Shown in pieces: positions 32,073-44,754 of a stretch of 64,000 bases of DNA. Made by a program: the position numbers and the translations under genes. The stretch comes from Catenaria anguillulae PL171. Lineage: Eukaryota > Blastocladiomycota > Blastocladiomycetes > Blastocladiales > Catenariaceae. Position 1 is the first letter of the stretch; each line of letters starts with the position of its first letter. The DNA lies in NCBI GenBank assembly GCA_002102555.1, contig MCFL01000009.1, forward strand, positions 310,001 through 374,000, read 5' to 3'. The notes below the pieces were generated by a model. It saw only the letters and a list, made by a program, of their open reading frames with translations. It ran no database searches and had not been told where the DNA came from.

Positions 32073-32700
32073 TCACCAGGCAGCAGTCCTTGCCATGCGC
32101 CGAGGCGGATCCAGCGCGCAAAATACGTGTCCAATAGTCACGTCAGGTTGTACACTGGCTGCCTTGGCAAGTGCGCCGTCAAGAAAGAGGGGTTGATCCC
32201 AGTCACGCTTGATGATGGCGACACTTGGCTTTCCAACATGCCTCTCAAACATTTCGCCCATGCTGGGATGCGGTAAACAGAATTCCGACTCGTTGCCATT
32301 GGTTTGCTGAATTGTGTCGCCAATCTCATACACGAGGTACTTGATGAGAAACAGTGAGAGCAAGAGTTTGTATTTGGGCGTCTTGACCTAGATGGGATTA
32401 AGGCGGGTCAATTGTCATCATGCTCGTTCTTGTGTCAGTGTACTTTTGGTCCGGCAATTCATGTGGATTAGGGCAACGTGTTCTACGTACTTCGGCTGTG
32501 GGAGGCGCCGGCGACGCGATGGGCATGTCAATCGATGATGACGTGAGTAACGACGCGTTGGATGTGCGGACCCGCTTTGGCGAGCTCGGGACAGCGGAAT
32601 CGCTCGTGGTCGGTATCACCGGCGGGGTGTTGTCGAAATGAACCGAAGCAGCCCGCTTGCGGGCGGCGCTCGAACTGGACGCTTTGTTGTCGGGCGTCAT
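32073..32700 (-). CDS. two-exon protein with basic N-terminal region, unknown
   Basis: Exons 32491-32700 and 32073-32387 join at phase 0 (donor GTACGT, acceptor ATCTAG, 103-nt intron) to give 174 aa. Residues 1-70 are Ser/Thr-rich with two basic patches (AARKRAASV and SPKRVRTS) that could be nuclear localisation signals. Residues 71-174 look globular: KYKLLLSLFLIKYLVYEIG, then EFCLPHPSMGEMFERHVG and VAIIKRDWDQPLFLDG. I do not recognise the family. The start (MTPDNKAS) is the first Met after a leader-like segment, though the frame stays open upstream to 32913. Confidence 0.6.
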
Positions 32701-34469
<1,769 letters not shown>

Positions 34470-35672
34470 GTGTCGCTCACGGGAACGATCAAGTACTCGC
34501 ACATTCCCACCAAGCTCTTCTTCGAGGTCTTTTCGTTCTGCGAGGCCACACCACACTTGCCTGCTTCATTCCGCACCGCCTCGGCCAAGTTATTCAAGGT
34601 CAGGGCGCAGCCTCATCGTTTTTGGTCGCATCGCTTCATCTTTCTCAACCCGGCCAACGACCACGAGGGCCCCCACGTTCAAGCACGGCTGCATCGCCAA
34701 TGCAACTACCACTATTCGTCGGTTGCCCAAACCGAATCGCACCTTTCCATGTGCCTCCATGCTCACCTTAAGACTTCGCTCTCATCAAGATCCGGATGCA
34801 CTGAGGGAGCTCCCGCCGTGACCCGGCGATGTACTGACAAATCGACTGCTCACACACGTTTCATTCGCTATCCATCGTCGAGCTTTCGGCATTCCGCCAC
34901 TCTCATCGACTGCCCAAGTCACGGCGATTTGCTCATCACGTTCACGGCGATTGATTGACCAAGCCGCTCAAGTTGGTTTGGATTGGGGCATGCTGGAGGG
35001 GGACCAAGTGGCAGCCGTGTGTGCATTGCGGTTGATTGAGTTCGAATGCGAGCACACGGACAACGAGGAAACGCAAGTAGTTGGCCGGTTGTCAGACGAT
35101 GCCGTTCAAGTCATTCATGTCTGGTGGACAAGATGAAGGTGGCCGGGGCGTCCGACATGAAGTCGTTCACCTCGTTGCTTCCCAAGGCAAGCATCACAAA
35201 GCTGGGGTAAGTCGTGCAGACTGTGTCTGTGCTCAAGTTTGTCGACTGTCTATGTGCAAGAACGCATTACTGACCACACCAGACCTTCAACCACTTTTTC
35301 GACTCGCTCCTCGCTCTGGACCGCACTTTTGTCGTTTCCCTTACTCCATTTCTCGCATCCCGCGTCGATGCGCGTTTGGTCCAAGCTCGATTCGAAAGAA
35401 TTTGCCTGTGGGCTCCCCATCCATCGTGTCATTCGTCATGTGTGCGTCGCTTTTGTGTCCAAGGATGTGGACTCGGTTGCAAGGATGGTCAAGCATCTTC
35501 CAAGAGAGTTTCGCACATGGGAAAAGTCTGCAGTCGGGTTGTGTGCGATTATGACGCGCTAGCCAGAGTGCAAGGCCGCGCTTGTGAGTGGTTTGGATCA
35601 AAGTAGTTGGGTTGGGTGGCAGGAACAGTTGGCGTGGTATTTGCCGCTCCTTGACGTTGATGTTTAGGACGA
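34470..35672 (+). pseudogene. family 2 F-box-like gene, disabled copy (2a)
   Basis: The left part resembles the N-terminus of the intact family 2 genes: IPTKLFFEVFSFCEATPHLP, then SFRTASAKLFK and HRFWSHRFIFLNPAND. Much of the middle is missing or scrambled, with stops and frame changes from about 34790 on. The right part (35230-35660) recovers family 2 sequence in shifting frames (FDSLLALDRTFVVS, then the segment ending LCAIMTR). At the DNA level this copy is strongly similar to the reverse complement of 53284-54420. The similarity continues to about 35840, into the last codons of the neighbouring intact gene. Confidence 0.8.
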
Positions 35673-35807
35673 CGATTTACATGTTTGTCTCGTAGATTGT
35701 GAAGACAATGATTTATTTCAATAGGCAATTTACACATGTTGGCTCTGGCTGGTGTATCTATTTACAAATGGTCGAGCAAGCAGAGCGACATGACATGATT
35801 CAATAAT

Positions 35808-38437
35808 CTAATCACTTGCAAACAGGTCAAATTCGAAAGTCGCGCTTCCACTATCTCCTGATCCATCGGCCTCCTTGTCACTCTTTTCGCTTGCGACCAG
35901 CACATCCACATGACTGGCCAACTTGTCCCGCCATTCATTCCACCCACTCCGATCCAATGCTGCTTCCATCTCACCTTTACGATCCGACCACCGTACCATG
36001 GCCGAAGCCAATCCAACCAAAAACCGCTCCGAATCCCGTGCCTCGCTTGGCATGTTGCCCACAATGCACGCCAAGGCTTCGTCGTTCTTGACCTCAGATG
36101 CTGCATGCACAAGCCCAATCGCGCAATCCGCCGAGACACACTTGATCCAATCCACAAACGCGCCGAGATCCAGTTTCGACCACACAAATACTGAGGCAGG
36201 TACACATTGGACATGTGAAACGGTAAATGCGCGGTCGAGGGCAAGCATCGAGTCGAGAAACACGTTGAAGGCGGTCTCTGGGCATGCCAGGACATGGGGA
36301 TAAGGCGGTCGAGGTCGAGGAATGGAGGTGATCGCATTGACGAGAACGCCAAGCTCATGCTCGCAAGTGGGTCCAATCAAGGTCAAGAACCGTGATTGTT
36401 GCGGCTGCGCCGCCGCCATGGGCAATTCAACCAAATCCTGTTGCTTGATCTTGTCCAAGGTCAACGTGACCAGCGTGCGAACAATGCGCACCTCCTTGTC
36501 ACACACTTTGGATTCGTCGTCGCGGCGATAGCGATTCGGCACAAGGACATGTCTGAGGCGAATCGCACACGCCAAGGCCACTTGATCCACTGGCAAGGCG
36601 TGCCAGTCAAACCCTTCCGTGCTGCTGCATCGATCAATCAATTCGCCCATGAACGTAAACCAGTCGCGACACAAGTTATTGGGTTGCGTTATCAGTGCCC
36701 AAGCGAGCTGGTGAAACAAGTACCGTGGATAGTCCCACTCAAAGAGCAGCTCACCACTATCAGCGCACTCAAACAGCATCAAGAAAAGTTGGGCGCCTGG
36801 CCAAGGCTGGCCGTGGTTGGCTGAGATGAACAATTGGTTTGGAACCATGGGACCAGATCCACGAGTGACAAGGACGTTGAGGAGTGTGCAGTAAACGGAT
36901 GGAGGGTCGTAGTCTGGACTGAAACCTGGACTGTCTGGAACGTATGAATTGATAGCTGGAAAGCACTCGAGACACAAAGGTCAGTCAAGAACAAGGCCAT
37001 GTGTGCGTCAATGTCGAATGGGTACGTACCGCTCACAACCAACTGACTCAATGTTTCATCGCTCGCATCAACAGAGTCCAAGACGACGTCAAGCAGCGAC
37101 TTGTCCTCGTCCAAAGCGGCCTGACGAAGCAAAGACCCCAGATCCCTCTGCCCGACAAGCCCATGCTCGAGAGCAATGCCCAATGCATCGGCATGTCCCT
37201 TGTTAAACCAATGCACAAACGCAGAGCCGAGCGCTTCACGTTCAATTGGGTTGCCGTCAAACGTGCGCACGTTGGGCAAGTCGTACGACTCGAACACTTT
37301 GGTAAACAGCGGGTAGCTCGGCATGTGGTGCGAGATGAATGGGAAACGGGCAGCGTCAGTGGGCGCAGTATGGTTCTTGAACCAGTCGAGCACATCGAGT
37401 ACAATGCCTTGGTCGATTGTGGGGAGGTGGCGAAGAGAGGCGAGGATGCACTCAAACAAGTGTGCAGACGAGGCAAAAAGGGCAGCGGCGGCTTGAAGGT
37501 CGAGGGCATTTGCGAATGCGGTTGACACGACCCGGAGGGCAGGAAGCGACCATTCAAGAAGAGCAAGAAAGCACAGAAAGGTCGGGTAGGTCATGGCTGG
37601 GTTGCCGCCCTGGTCCACGGCGACTGCGAGCCGTGAACGCTGGCCAAAGTGGTCGTTGAGCATGAAGTGGCACCAGAGCGAGAGCGGCACTGCAGCTGTG
37701 GCGAGGGTGCTTGGAAGAGCCGATCGCATGTGGGTGAGTGTGCACTCAAGAAGGTTAAGTTGTTTGGTCCGGATAGCGAATGCGACGAGAAGAAACGAGT
37801 CGGGAATAAGGCGCCAGTTGGAAAATGTATCGTCTTGTCCCTCGGGGTCATTATTGCCAGCATGGGAAAGTCGAGCTCGAAAGGACTGCAATGCCGCCAT
37901 CCAATCCATGGTAACATCATCTTGCGGTTGCTGCCGAATCCGGCCAAACGGCCCACTTGAGCAGAACAGCCAGTCAACCAACTCCTTGGACACGACGCAC
38001 TCTGCAATCCACTCGCCGCCTCGTCCATCCTCGTCCTCGGCTTCAACAGCGTCCAAGTGGGTTTTGAGGTAGAGCGCCAGGCGCGACTCGATCTGCGCCG
38101 AGGCGGGGTAAAACGAGTTGTTGTCAAAGTGGGGACGCAAGGATGAATTGCTGATACGAGCGAGCTCACGGTCGAACGTTGGGTCGAGGAAAATGGCACG
38201 GTGCGTCCAAATGCGATGCGGCAAGGCACCCGCCTTGAAAAGCTGGGCCGAGGCAGCACGGAAGGTAGCGGGCAAGTGTGCACTGGATTCGCACAGCGCA
38301 AGCACCGGGAACCAGAGCTCTGTCGGCAGAGTGGAGTGGGCAGTCTCCCTACTGGCTGCGGCCTCGCGGTGGCTGCCACTGATGGCGGTGATGTCAGGAA
38401 CGAGTGACGGCTCTTTCATGGTGCTGGTCGAGTCCAT
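35808..38437 (-). CDS. family 2 F-box-like protein, 851 aa (2b)
   Basis: Two exons, 37030-38437 and 35808-36955, join through a 74-nt intron (donor GTACGT, acceptor TTCCAG, phase 1). The start at 38437 (MDSTSTMKEPS) is preferred over one 24 codons upstream. Residues about 38-85 are F-box-like: LPTELWFPVLALCESSAHLP, then SAQLFKAGALPHRIWTHR and IFLD. The rest is helical, with segments such as YPTFLCFLALLEWSLPAL and FECILASLRHLP. Later it has FLDSMLALDRAFTVSHVQ, and the protein ends FEFDLFASD. No catalytic motif is visible. A role as an SCF adaptor is inferred from the N-terminus only. The gene is divergent from pseudogene 1D, 325 bp away. The closest intact relative is at 44755-47371, with the same intron position and phase. 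Confidence 0.82.
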
Positions 38438-38761
38438 GGTGGTGATCGTTGTCAGTCGTTGACGGAATGCTCGACGTCCGACGTCGGGCGATGTATGGAC
38501 ATGGGGCATTCTCCATTTTTATCATTGCTCAGGTTGGGACCAGGGGGCAGAAACACATGTAGGACGAGACAATGCGGTGCGAACAAAGACTTGATGTCTT
38601 TTGAGTCATTTGTGATAAATACAATCGACACACAATTGAGCCACGTTGCTGTTGCAGGGAGCGCAGACCCCTCGCACTCGCAATGGACGCTACAGATGCG
38701 CTGCAATTCACTCCGACGCTGGCCGGCGTAGCCACAGCAGTACTGGCGAAACATTGAGTCC

Positions 38762-40445
38762 ATGCTCGACTTGCGCAGGCCAACGTTTGCTCGCGCCACA
38801 CAACAGCTCTGGACCAACGTCACGTCCCTGACGCTCGGCCCGCCGTTGTTTGCCAATGTACCGAGTGCAAAGGACATTGATTCCTTGGCGCTCCTGACAA
38901 CCTACTCGTGCTTGTTCCCCAACGTGACGTCGCTGACACTCGAGCCGTACCACATGTCCATCTACGACTGCCTCGTCTCGCTCGACGTGTTTGTGCTCCG
39001 CCACCCATCCGTCGGCAAACCACTTCAAGAACTCACCATCTACTGCCAGTCGGCGGAACCGGGTTACTGCTACATGACTGGCCGGCCGCCCATCAAGGAC
39101 CAAACGGGCAAACTCTTGCGCTACTCGCGCATTAGCAACGGCAAGCCGACACACGGCCACCTACGCAAACTCGTCTTCGTCGACAAGGCCGAGTACCCGC
39201 AAACACCTGCCCTTTATCATGATCCATCCGGGGATCTAGCATGGCATTCAGCACTTGAATGTGCGGCGTGCCAGGACTCCGCGCATGATCTCTCCACCGC
39301 GCTTTGCCACACCCACATCGCCATCGTTTCCGGCCATCAGTTCGATTGACGGGCGACAACCCCTTGGACCACGCTCTTCCCATTGGCCGCGTATGCTTGC
39401 CCAGCCTATGGTGTCACTCGACGACTTTGCGCTGTCGCGCTTGACAGGCATGGTCGCCGGCACAAACGACTTTTTCCCGCACGCGCCAAACTTGCACGCG
39501 TTTTACGTGGACAGCGACTATTGCGAGGTCATGACGATCCCGCAAGTCGTCGAGGTGTTCTTGTGCAAGTACCCACCGCATACGTGACCTACTTGTGGCT
39601 GTCGAGCGACCAAGTCATCAAGTTGCGTGAGCGTTTGTTTGGCTAGGCGATTTGCGCTTGCCGGCCGCTGGCGTGCCTGTCGCGGCTCGTGCTCGTCAAC
39701 AACTCGGAACCACCCAGCTTACGTAGTACCGCAAGAAGATAAGGCGCGCGGGAAGCGCAAGAAGGCCGCGGCCCAGCAGCGCAAGCCCGTGGATATGGAG
39801 AGCGAGGGTGTGTGGTGCATGGGTGACGTGGGTCAAGTGTTCATGTCGGACGTCAAGGTGCCGGGCGAGTTTGACTTGGCGCCCGTTGAGGATGGCGTCA
39901 TTGTGCGGCAGCTGCCAAAGGCGGATTTAGGGCCCAATCCGGACGCGGCGCAGAACAGGATTCCAAAGTTTGGTGAGCGGTGCAAGTGCGGCAAGCAACA
40001 TATGGGCGCCATGTCGTCGGCCGGCGCGGCAGGGTCAGCGGGGGGCAAGAAGGCAAAGCTGATGCGCGCGAGGAAGGCAAAGTGGGCGGCAAAGGCGGTG
40101 GCGGCCGTGACAGGCAAGCAAAGTGGTGCAAGTGACGAGGCCGAAAAGGTGTTGGCGTGGATGGATCCAGGTGATGGCGGGGTGGTCTGCGAGGAATGTG
40201 ATGCCGAGCGCGAACGGGTCAATCGCGGCAGGTTTGGGCGGCGAGTATTGAGATGCGCAAAGGTGACGGATTCAAGGGCTGTGTTTGGAGATGGGGTTTG
40301 GCCGTTGACGGTAGTGGGTGTGTGCAAGCATGGACCCAAAGATTTTGCCCCCGAGTTCAAGGAAGTGAGTCAACAACTTGGATACGGCATTATTCTTGTG
40401 CATGGCACTAGCGTCCGAAACAGACCCAATCGCTACACATCATGA
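38762..40445 (+). pseudogene. family 1 gene, N-terminally truncated and frameshifted (1D)
   Basis: The sequence starts inside the leucine-rich part of family 1 (WTNVTSLTLGPPLFANV), with no F-box-like N-terminus upstream. Reading needs frame 2 to about 39240, frame 0 to about 39570, frame 2 briefly to about 39644, then frame 0 again to the TGA at 40443-40445. The C-terminal part is well kept: VFMSDVKVPGEF, CKCGKQHMG, an inserted Lys/Ala-rich stretch (about 40020-40130), WMDPGDGGVVCEEC and GDGVWPL. Compared with 1B and 1C, an extra basic insert also lies before MSDVKV (EDKARGKRKKAAAQQRKP). It is tail-to-tail with degenerate copy 2c, 18 bp away. Confidence 0.78.
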
Positions 40446-40463
40446 CGACAGATTTGGAGTGAG

Positions 40464-41726
40464 TCAAGAACATCCGCTGTTTTTCATGATGATCCTTGAG
40501 CGGGAAGGATGTTGGAGCATACCCGTGTGCATGACGTCTGCAGAATCGTGGCGAAACTGCTCACCAACAGCCTCAACAAAGCCCGAATACCGCTCGAGTC
40601 TTTTCTGACGTTCGGCAAGCAACCTGGCCCAATGGTCGCGGGTCGAAATGTCGTACAACGCCAAAGCTGGATCGAGTGCTTGGGGTCGTTTGAGACGAAA
40701 TCGGACAAGTTGGGTTCCGGCTTGCACTTGCATATCAGCAAATTCTGGGGGTGCCCGAAACGGTAGCGAGTTGGAGTCCGTCCACCTCATCCAAGATTGT
40801 GAGGAAAATGCGAGGGAGCGCAGTCGCGGGAGCAAGGGGGAAGATCTGGATGGCCAGGCCTTCAGATTGCAGCCAGCCAAGCATATCGAGACTCCTGTGC
40901 GGCTCGCGACACTGCAGAATCACTGCACACAAGTCTGCAACAAGCGCACCATTCACCTGAGCGGTGAAGCTGGTGGCAGGTCCGGGGAGATCAACGTCAG
41001 AACAGACGTTGACGACGACCTTCAGAGCTGCAAGCGACCAACCGATGCAACTGGGGTAACGCGATAGTTTGTCGACTGAATTGTTTTGAGGCCAATTTTC
41101 GGTTATTGACAAAAGCTGCCCCCAAAACGCACTGCACCATTGTGGTTGCTGAGTTGCGGGTAGTATTTCTTGAGGATGACCAAGTGCGAGGCAAAGAGAT
41201 CAAGATGGCCAAAGCGGAGAAAGTAGACCGGAATCACGAGGCGGTCGCTCAGCGGCCGCCACCACCGGAAGCCAGAGGACTTGAGGACCCAATCTAACGG
41301 CAGTGACATTGACGCGGCGGCGGACTTGAAGAGGCCATCCGGACCCCAAAGATAGTCGACGTATGCGGGCGTAAAGAAGTCGTCAGACCGCGGGTTGGTT
41401 GATGGCAACGCAGTCGCGCAGTCGGCCCTACATATCGTTACTGGGGTCTTGCGGAAGACGCATCTTGAGAAACTCGGCCAGAGGGAAAGGGCCGCCGTGA
41501 GCCTTGTCATCGAGGAGGATGCGGTTGCGCCACGCACGCTGCAAGCTCGACTCAAGAATCCGGTCGTCTGCGCAAGAGCCATAAACTGCATGGACGTCAA
41601 GGGCAGTTCTGGGGTAGGCGTCACGAGGGCGAGAACCAGATGAAGGAGCTCGATGTCGATGGGAAGCAGGTCGGCGGCCCTCGTCGATTCCTGCTTAATT
41701 ATGCGGGTCATTTTGGGTGATTGCAT
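40464..41726 (-). pseudogene. family 2 gene, short degenerate copy (2c)
   Basis: Family 2 landmarks appear in order but in different frames: an N-terminal LLPIDIELLHLVLALV, a segment RILLDDKAHGGPFPLAEFL in another frame, then VDYLWGPDGLF, DWVLKSSGFRWWRPL and FGHLDLFASHLVIL. These parallel VDWLF, DWMAALQ, NWRLIPD and LNLLECTLTHMR of the intact genes. Further on come YPSCIGWSLAALKVVV (frame 0) and a last frame ending at 40464. At least three frame changes separate these pieces and I found no introns that repair them. The copy is about half the normal length, so internal deletions are likely. It is tail-to-tail with 1D and head-to-head with 1E. Confidence 0.65.
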
Positions 41727-41850
41727 AGAGTTTTCAGCAGTTGAATCGTCTCTTGAATGAGGATTTGACTCGGATGTGATCCAGACTTTTTACGAAATGT
41801 CTCGCGGCCAAGGATGATCAGAGTGGACGCAGAGCATGTTTCTCTGGTCG

Positions 41851-41867
41851 ATCAGAGATCAGATCAC
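41851..41867. promoter_or_regulatory. GATC-rich element upstream of 1E
   Basis: GATCAGAGATCAGATCA lies about 120 bp before the ATG of family 1 copy 1E. A closely similar GATCAGATCAGATC word lies about 115 bp before the ATG of paralog 1F (49197-49210). It may be a shared promoter element or only a remnant of common ancestry. Confidence 0.3.
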
Positions 41868-41983
41868 GATGGGTGTTGTTCTGTTGTGTTGTCTCGCAGA
41901 TATCGCAGACGGCTTCTGTGTCTCTCCTTAACATTGAGGATATATCATACATATCAATAGTCAAGGACACTTAACAAACCGCC

Positions 41984-44695
41984 ATGCACACGCTTCATCG
42001 CATTCTGTCGTCCTTGTCCATTGTCGAGACCGCCGACTCGGCGGAGGAGCATCCTCCCTCGAGTCCGGCGACCGCGACCGCGCCGGCCCACGCAGACTGT
42101 CAAGAACCATCAAGCGCACCAACCCCAGCTAATGTTGCCGAGGCTAGGGCACCCATCACCTTGAAGGCGCTTCCTGCCGCTGTCCTCGAGCGCATCGGCA
42201 CCTACCTGCGGTTTGACCCTGACCGGACCATGCTCGCCGGGAATCAGGCCACACTGGCGGCTCTGGCAAAAACTTGCCGTCATATTTGCAACGCCATCAC
42301 TCCCATCCTGTACAAGGCCCCGATCCTCAACCGCCTCCAGGCCCTGACGCTGCTCGAATCGTTGCTCAACGACCGGCCCGACCTTGCCGCTCGGGTCCAG
42401 CGCCTCGTACTCGCCCCATCGTTCGCCGATATGGCTTCGCTCGACCTCATTGGTTTAATCATCCCAGCGAAATGGCGTAGCAAGGGCAGCGTCCCAAGCA
42501 TTGCCTTGTTTGAGGAGCAAGGGCCAACGGCCGCCCGCATGCTGCTCACGTCGTGGATGACCCACTTTGCCACCTTGTGCGCTGAGCTCAGGCACATTGA
42601 CTGGTCGCTCGCAACCGACATGCCGCCCCAGTACGCTTTTGGATTCACCAACTTGGCCACGCTGTTGCGCGAGCGTCGTGGGTCGTTCCGAGCACCTGCA
42701 CATGTCGATTGGCCCGTCTCTTGTATTCGTGCAACGGACCCAGGGCACCCGCGCAAGAGCGTCGTTTACTTTGTCAACTCGCTCGATTACGCAAACCGGA
42801 CGCTCGACATTCACAATGTCACGGACGCACGGCACCTCATGACGTACAACCTCGCACCGATCGACGACCTGATTGTGGGTGGGCCTGCCGAAATGAAAAA
42901 GTGGAAGATTCGCAACGTCGACTTGGTCGACCAACACCAGTTTGACCCGTTCAATGTCTTCGAATCGCAATTGCCCATGCCGCCCTTGGAAGCTTTCGGT
43001 TTGTCGCTGCACGGACACATTTTTGAACTCAACAAGCAGCGAATGTCTCCCTCATCCTCGGCATTGGGCACCACCGTGTTTGTCTCCACCTGTGGCCCGT
43101 GCGCCGTGCACGACCTGCTCAAGCGCCGCGGGTACTCCGCCTCACAGTGTACTGGGCTCAAGCTTTCACTTCCACAGCACAACTTGCCCGTGGACAAGGA
43201 ACAAGAGCCCATGCTCGTACGACTTATGCAAAACATCTTTTCCATGGACTCCAAGGGCCTCGATCGCATGTGCTCGCTTCCTTTGGTCAATGTCCGCTCC
43301 TTGACTCTTGGCACACCCTTCTTTGCGTTTGCCACCTCGGCCGAGTCGCTCAAGTCATTGCACAAGTTTTCCACCGCATTGCCCAACCTCGAATCGCTCG
43401 TCATTCACTCTGCTTGCACATCCATTGGCGACATTCTCATTTCACTGGATCCACTGCTCCGCCGCCCCGCAAACCGTGTCAAAGAGCTCACCATCATGCG
43501 CACTTCCTCGCACCCGGCCCGCCGCGAGCTCACGTGCCCGCCCGCACTCCCGCCCAAATCGACATTCTCGAAAAACTCGAACCTGCGACTCGATCAAGCG
43601 ACCCCAGGCCACTTGCGCCAGCTTATCCTATTTGACCCGAAACCCACCGAAACCATCGCCATCCACCCGGGCCTACTTTTGGGCATCGAGCGACTCAATG
43701 TCCGTGGGGTGTGCCTTCTTGTCGCTCCGCCGCACCTCGCTTCCGCCACAAGCGCCTCGTTCCCCTACCACACCTTACCCGGCAACCCTTCTGGCCGTCA
43801 CCCAAACCTCTTCACGTCCATGCCACTGCCCAACCTGCGTTCGCTCGCCATGGACGCCGACCGCGAACTCGCCGCGGCCGCCGACGATCCCGACATTGAC
43901 AACCTGGACCAGCTGCTGCCGACATGCCCGCAGCTCGAATCACTCGTGCTCTCGGCCACCCGCCAAGAGTATTTCACGCGCGCCGGCTTTGTGCTGGACG
44001 TGATGGACAAGTACGCCGCGTCGCTGCGCAACGTGGCCATCATGCAAACGGTCTTGTCGGACGCCGAGCTCGACAAGCTGGGCACCTTGCTGGCCAAACG
44101 CACGGATGCGTGGCGAGTGCGTCGCGTGATGCTTGTGAATCGCAAGCCGTTGCGTGCAAATGATGACGACAAGCCGTTTGTCGACCGACTTGAAGCGGGC
44201 GGGTTCGACAAGGAGCGTGTGATGATGTTTGGCGACTTGGCCACGACGTGCGTGTCACACGTGCTGGTACCTGCGGATCGGGCAGCGTCGAGCACGTTGA
44301 CCATGCGGCCACCGTCGACGTTGAGTCGGCATCCGGGGTATGTCAAGCATGAGCAGATGGTACGCAACAAGGGGTCGCGCCCGGGCACGGCGTGCGTGTG
44401 TGGAAAGATGGTCATGGGAAAGAAAAAGAGTGACTTGGGGACCAAGGTGTGGATTACGCCGACGGGGTTGGATGTGGTGTGTGCAGAGTGTGTGGAGGGC
44501 AAAGTGAAACCCGTCCGGGTGTGGGACTTGAGTGGACAGGAGGGTGGTGGGCGGATTGAGATGAGGCAGGCAAAGCACTTGACGCCAGGGGATGTAGGGA
44601 AAAGCATGCATGTGGATTTTTCGGTTCACATGGCACATGGCGTGTGGGGTGTCGGCGAAAGGAGTGTTTTGTGTGCTGTGACGTGGTTGGAGTAA
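41984..44695 (+). CDS. family 1 F-box-like / LRR / CxC-CxxC protein (1E)
   Basis: Intact, single exon, 903 aa, the longest family 1 member. An N-terminal extension of about 60 residues (Ser/Pro/Ala-rich) precedes the F-box-like segment at about 62-115 (LKALPAAVLERIGTYLRF, LAALAKTCRHICNAITPILY). Leucine-rich strands fill the middle (LPNLESLVI, CPQLESLVL). The C-terminal Cys module is CVCGKMVMGKK (about 803) and VVCAECVEG (about 832), followed by HGVWGVGERSVL. It is much closer to 1F than to 1A-1C: both have the ...FVLDVMDKYA / FVLDVLDKYA segment and lack the MSDVKVPGEF form, replaced by SHVLVP / SDVLVP. It ends 60 bp from the 3' end of family 2 gene 2d on the other strand. Confidence 0.85.
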   Translation: MHTLHRILSSLSIVETADSAEEHPPSSPATATAPAHADCQEPSSAPTPANVAEARAPITLKALPAAVLERIGTYLRFDPDRTMLAGNQATLAALAKTCRHICNAITPILYKAPILNRLQALTLLESLLNDRPDLAARVQRLVLAPSFADMASLDLIGLIIPAKWRSKGSVPSIALFEEQGPTAARMLLTSWMTHFATLCAELRHIDWSLATDMPPQYAFGFTNLATLLRERRGSFRAPAHVDWPVSCIRATDPGHPRKSVVYFVNSLDYANRTLDIHNVTDARHLMTYNLAPIDDLIVGGPAEMKKWKIRNVDLVDQHQFDPFNVFESQLPMPPLEAFGLSLHGHIFELNKQRMSPSSSALGTTVFVSTCGPCAVHDLLKRRGYSASQCTGLKLSLPQHNLPVDKEQEPMLVRLMQNIFSMDSKGLDRMCSLPLVNVRSLTLGTPFFAFATSAESLKSLHKFSTALPNLESLVIHSACTSIGDILISLDPLLRRPANRVKELTIMRTSSHPARRELTCPPALPPKSTFSKNSNLRLDQATPGHLRQLILFDPKPTETIAIHPGLLLGIERLNVRGVCLLVAPPHLASATSASFPYHTLPGNPSGRHPNLFTSMPLPNLRSLAMDADRELAAAADDPDIDNLDQLLPTCPQLESLVLSATRQEYFTRAGFVLDVMDKYAASLRNVAIMQTVLSDAELDKLGTLLAKRTDAWRVRRVMLVNRKPLRANDDDKPFVDRLEAGGFDKERVMMFGDLATTCVSHVLVPADRAASSTLTMRPPSTLSRHPGYVKHEQMVRNKGSRPGTACVCGKMVMGKKKSDLGTKVWITPTGLDVVCAECVEGKVKPVRVWDLSGQEGGGRIEMRQAKHLTPGDVGKSMHVDFSVHMAHGVWGVGERSVLCAVTWLE

Positions 44696-44754
44696 GCTCT
44701 TTCAGACCCGTCGTGTATACTTTGGTAGATCTCGTCACACATATATATCTCAAA

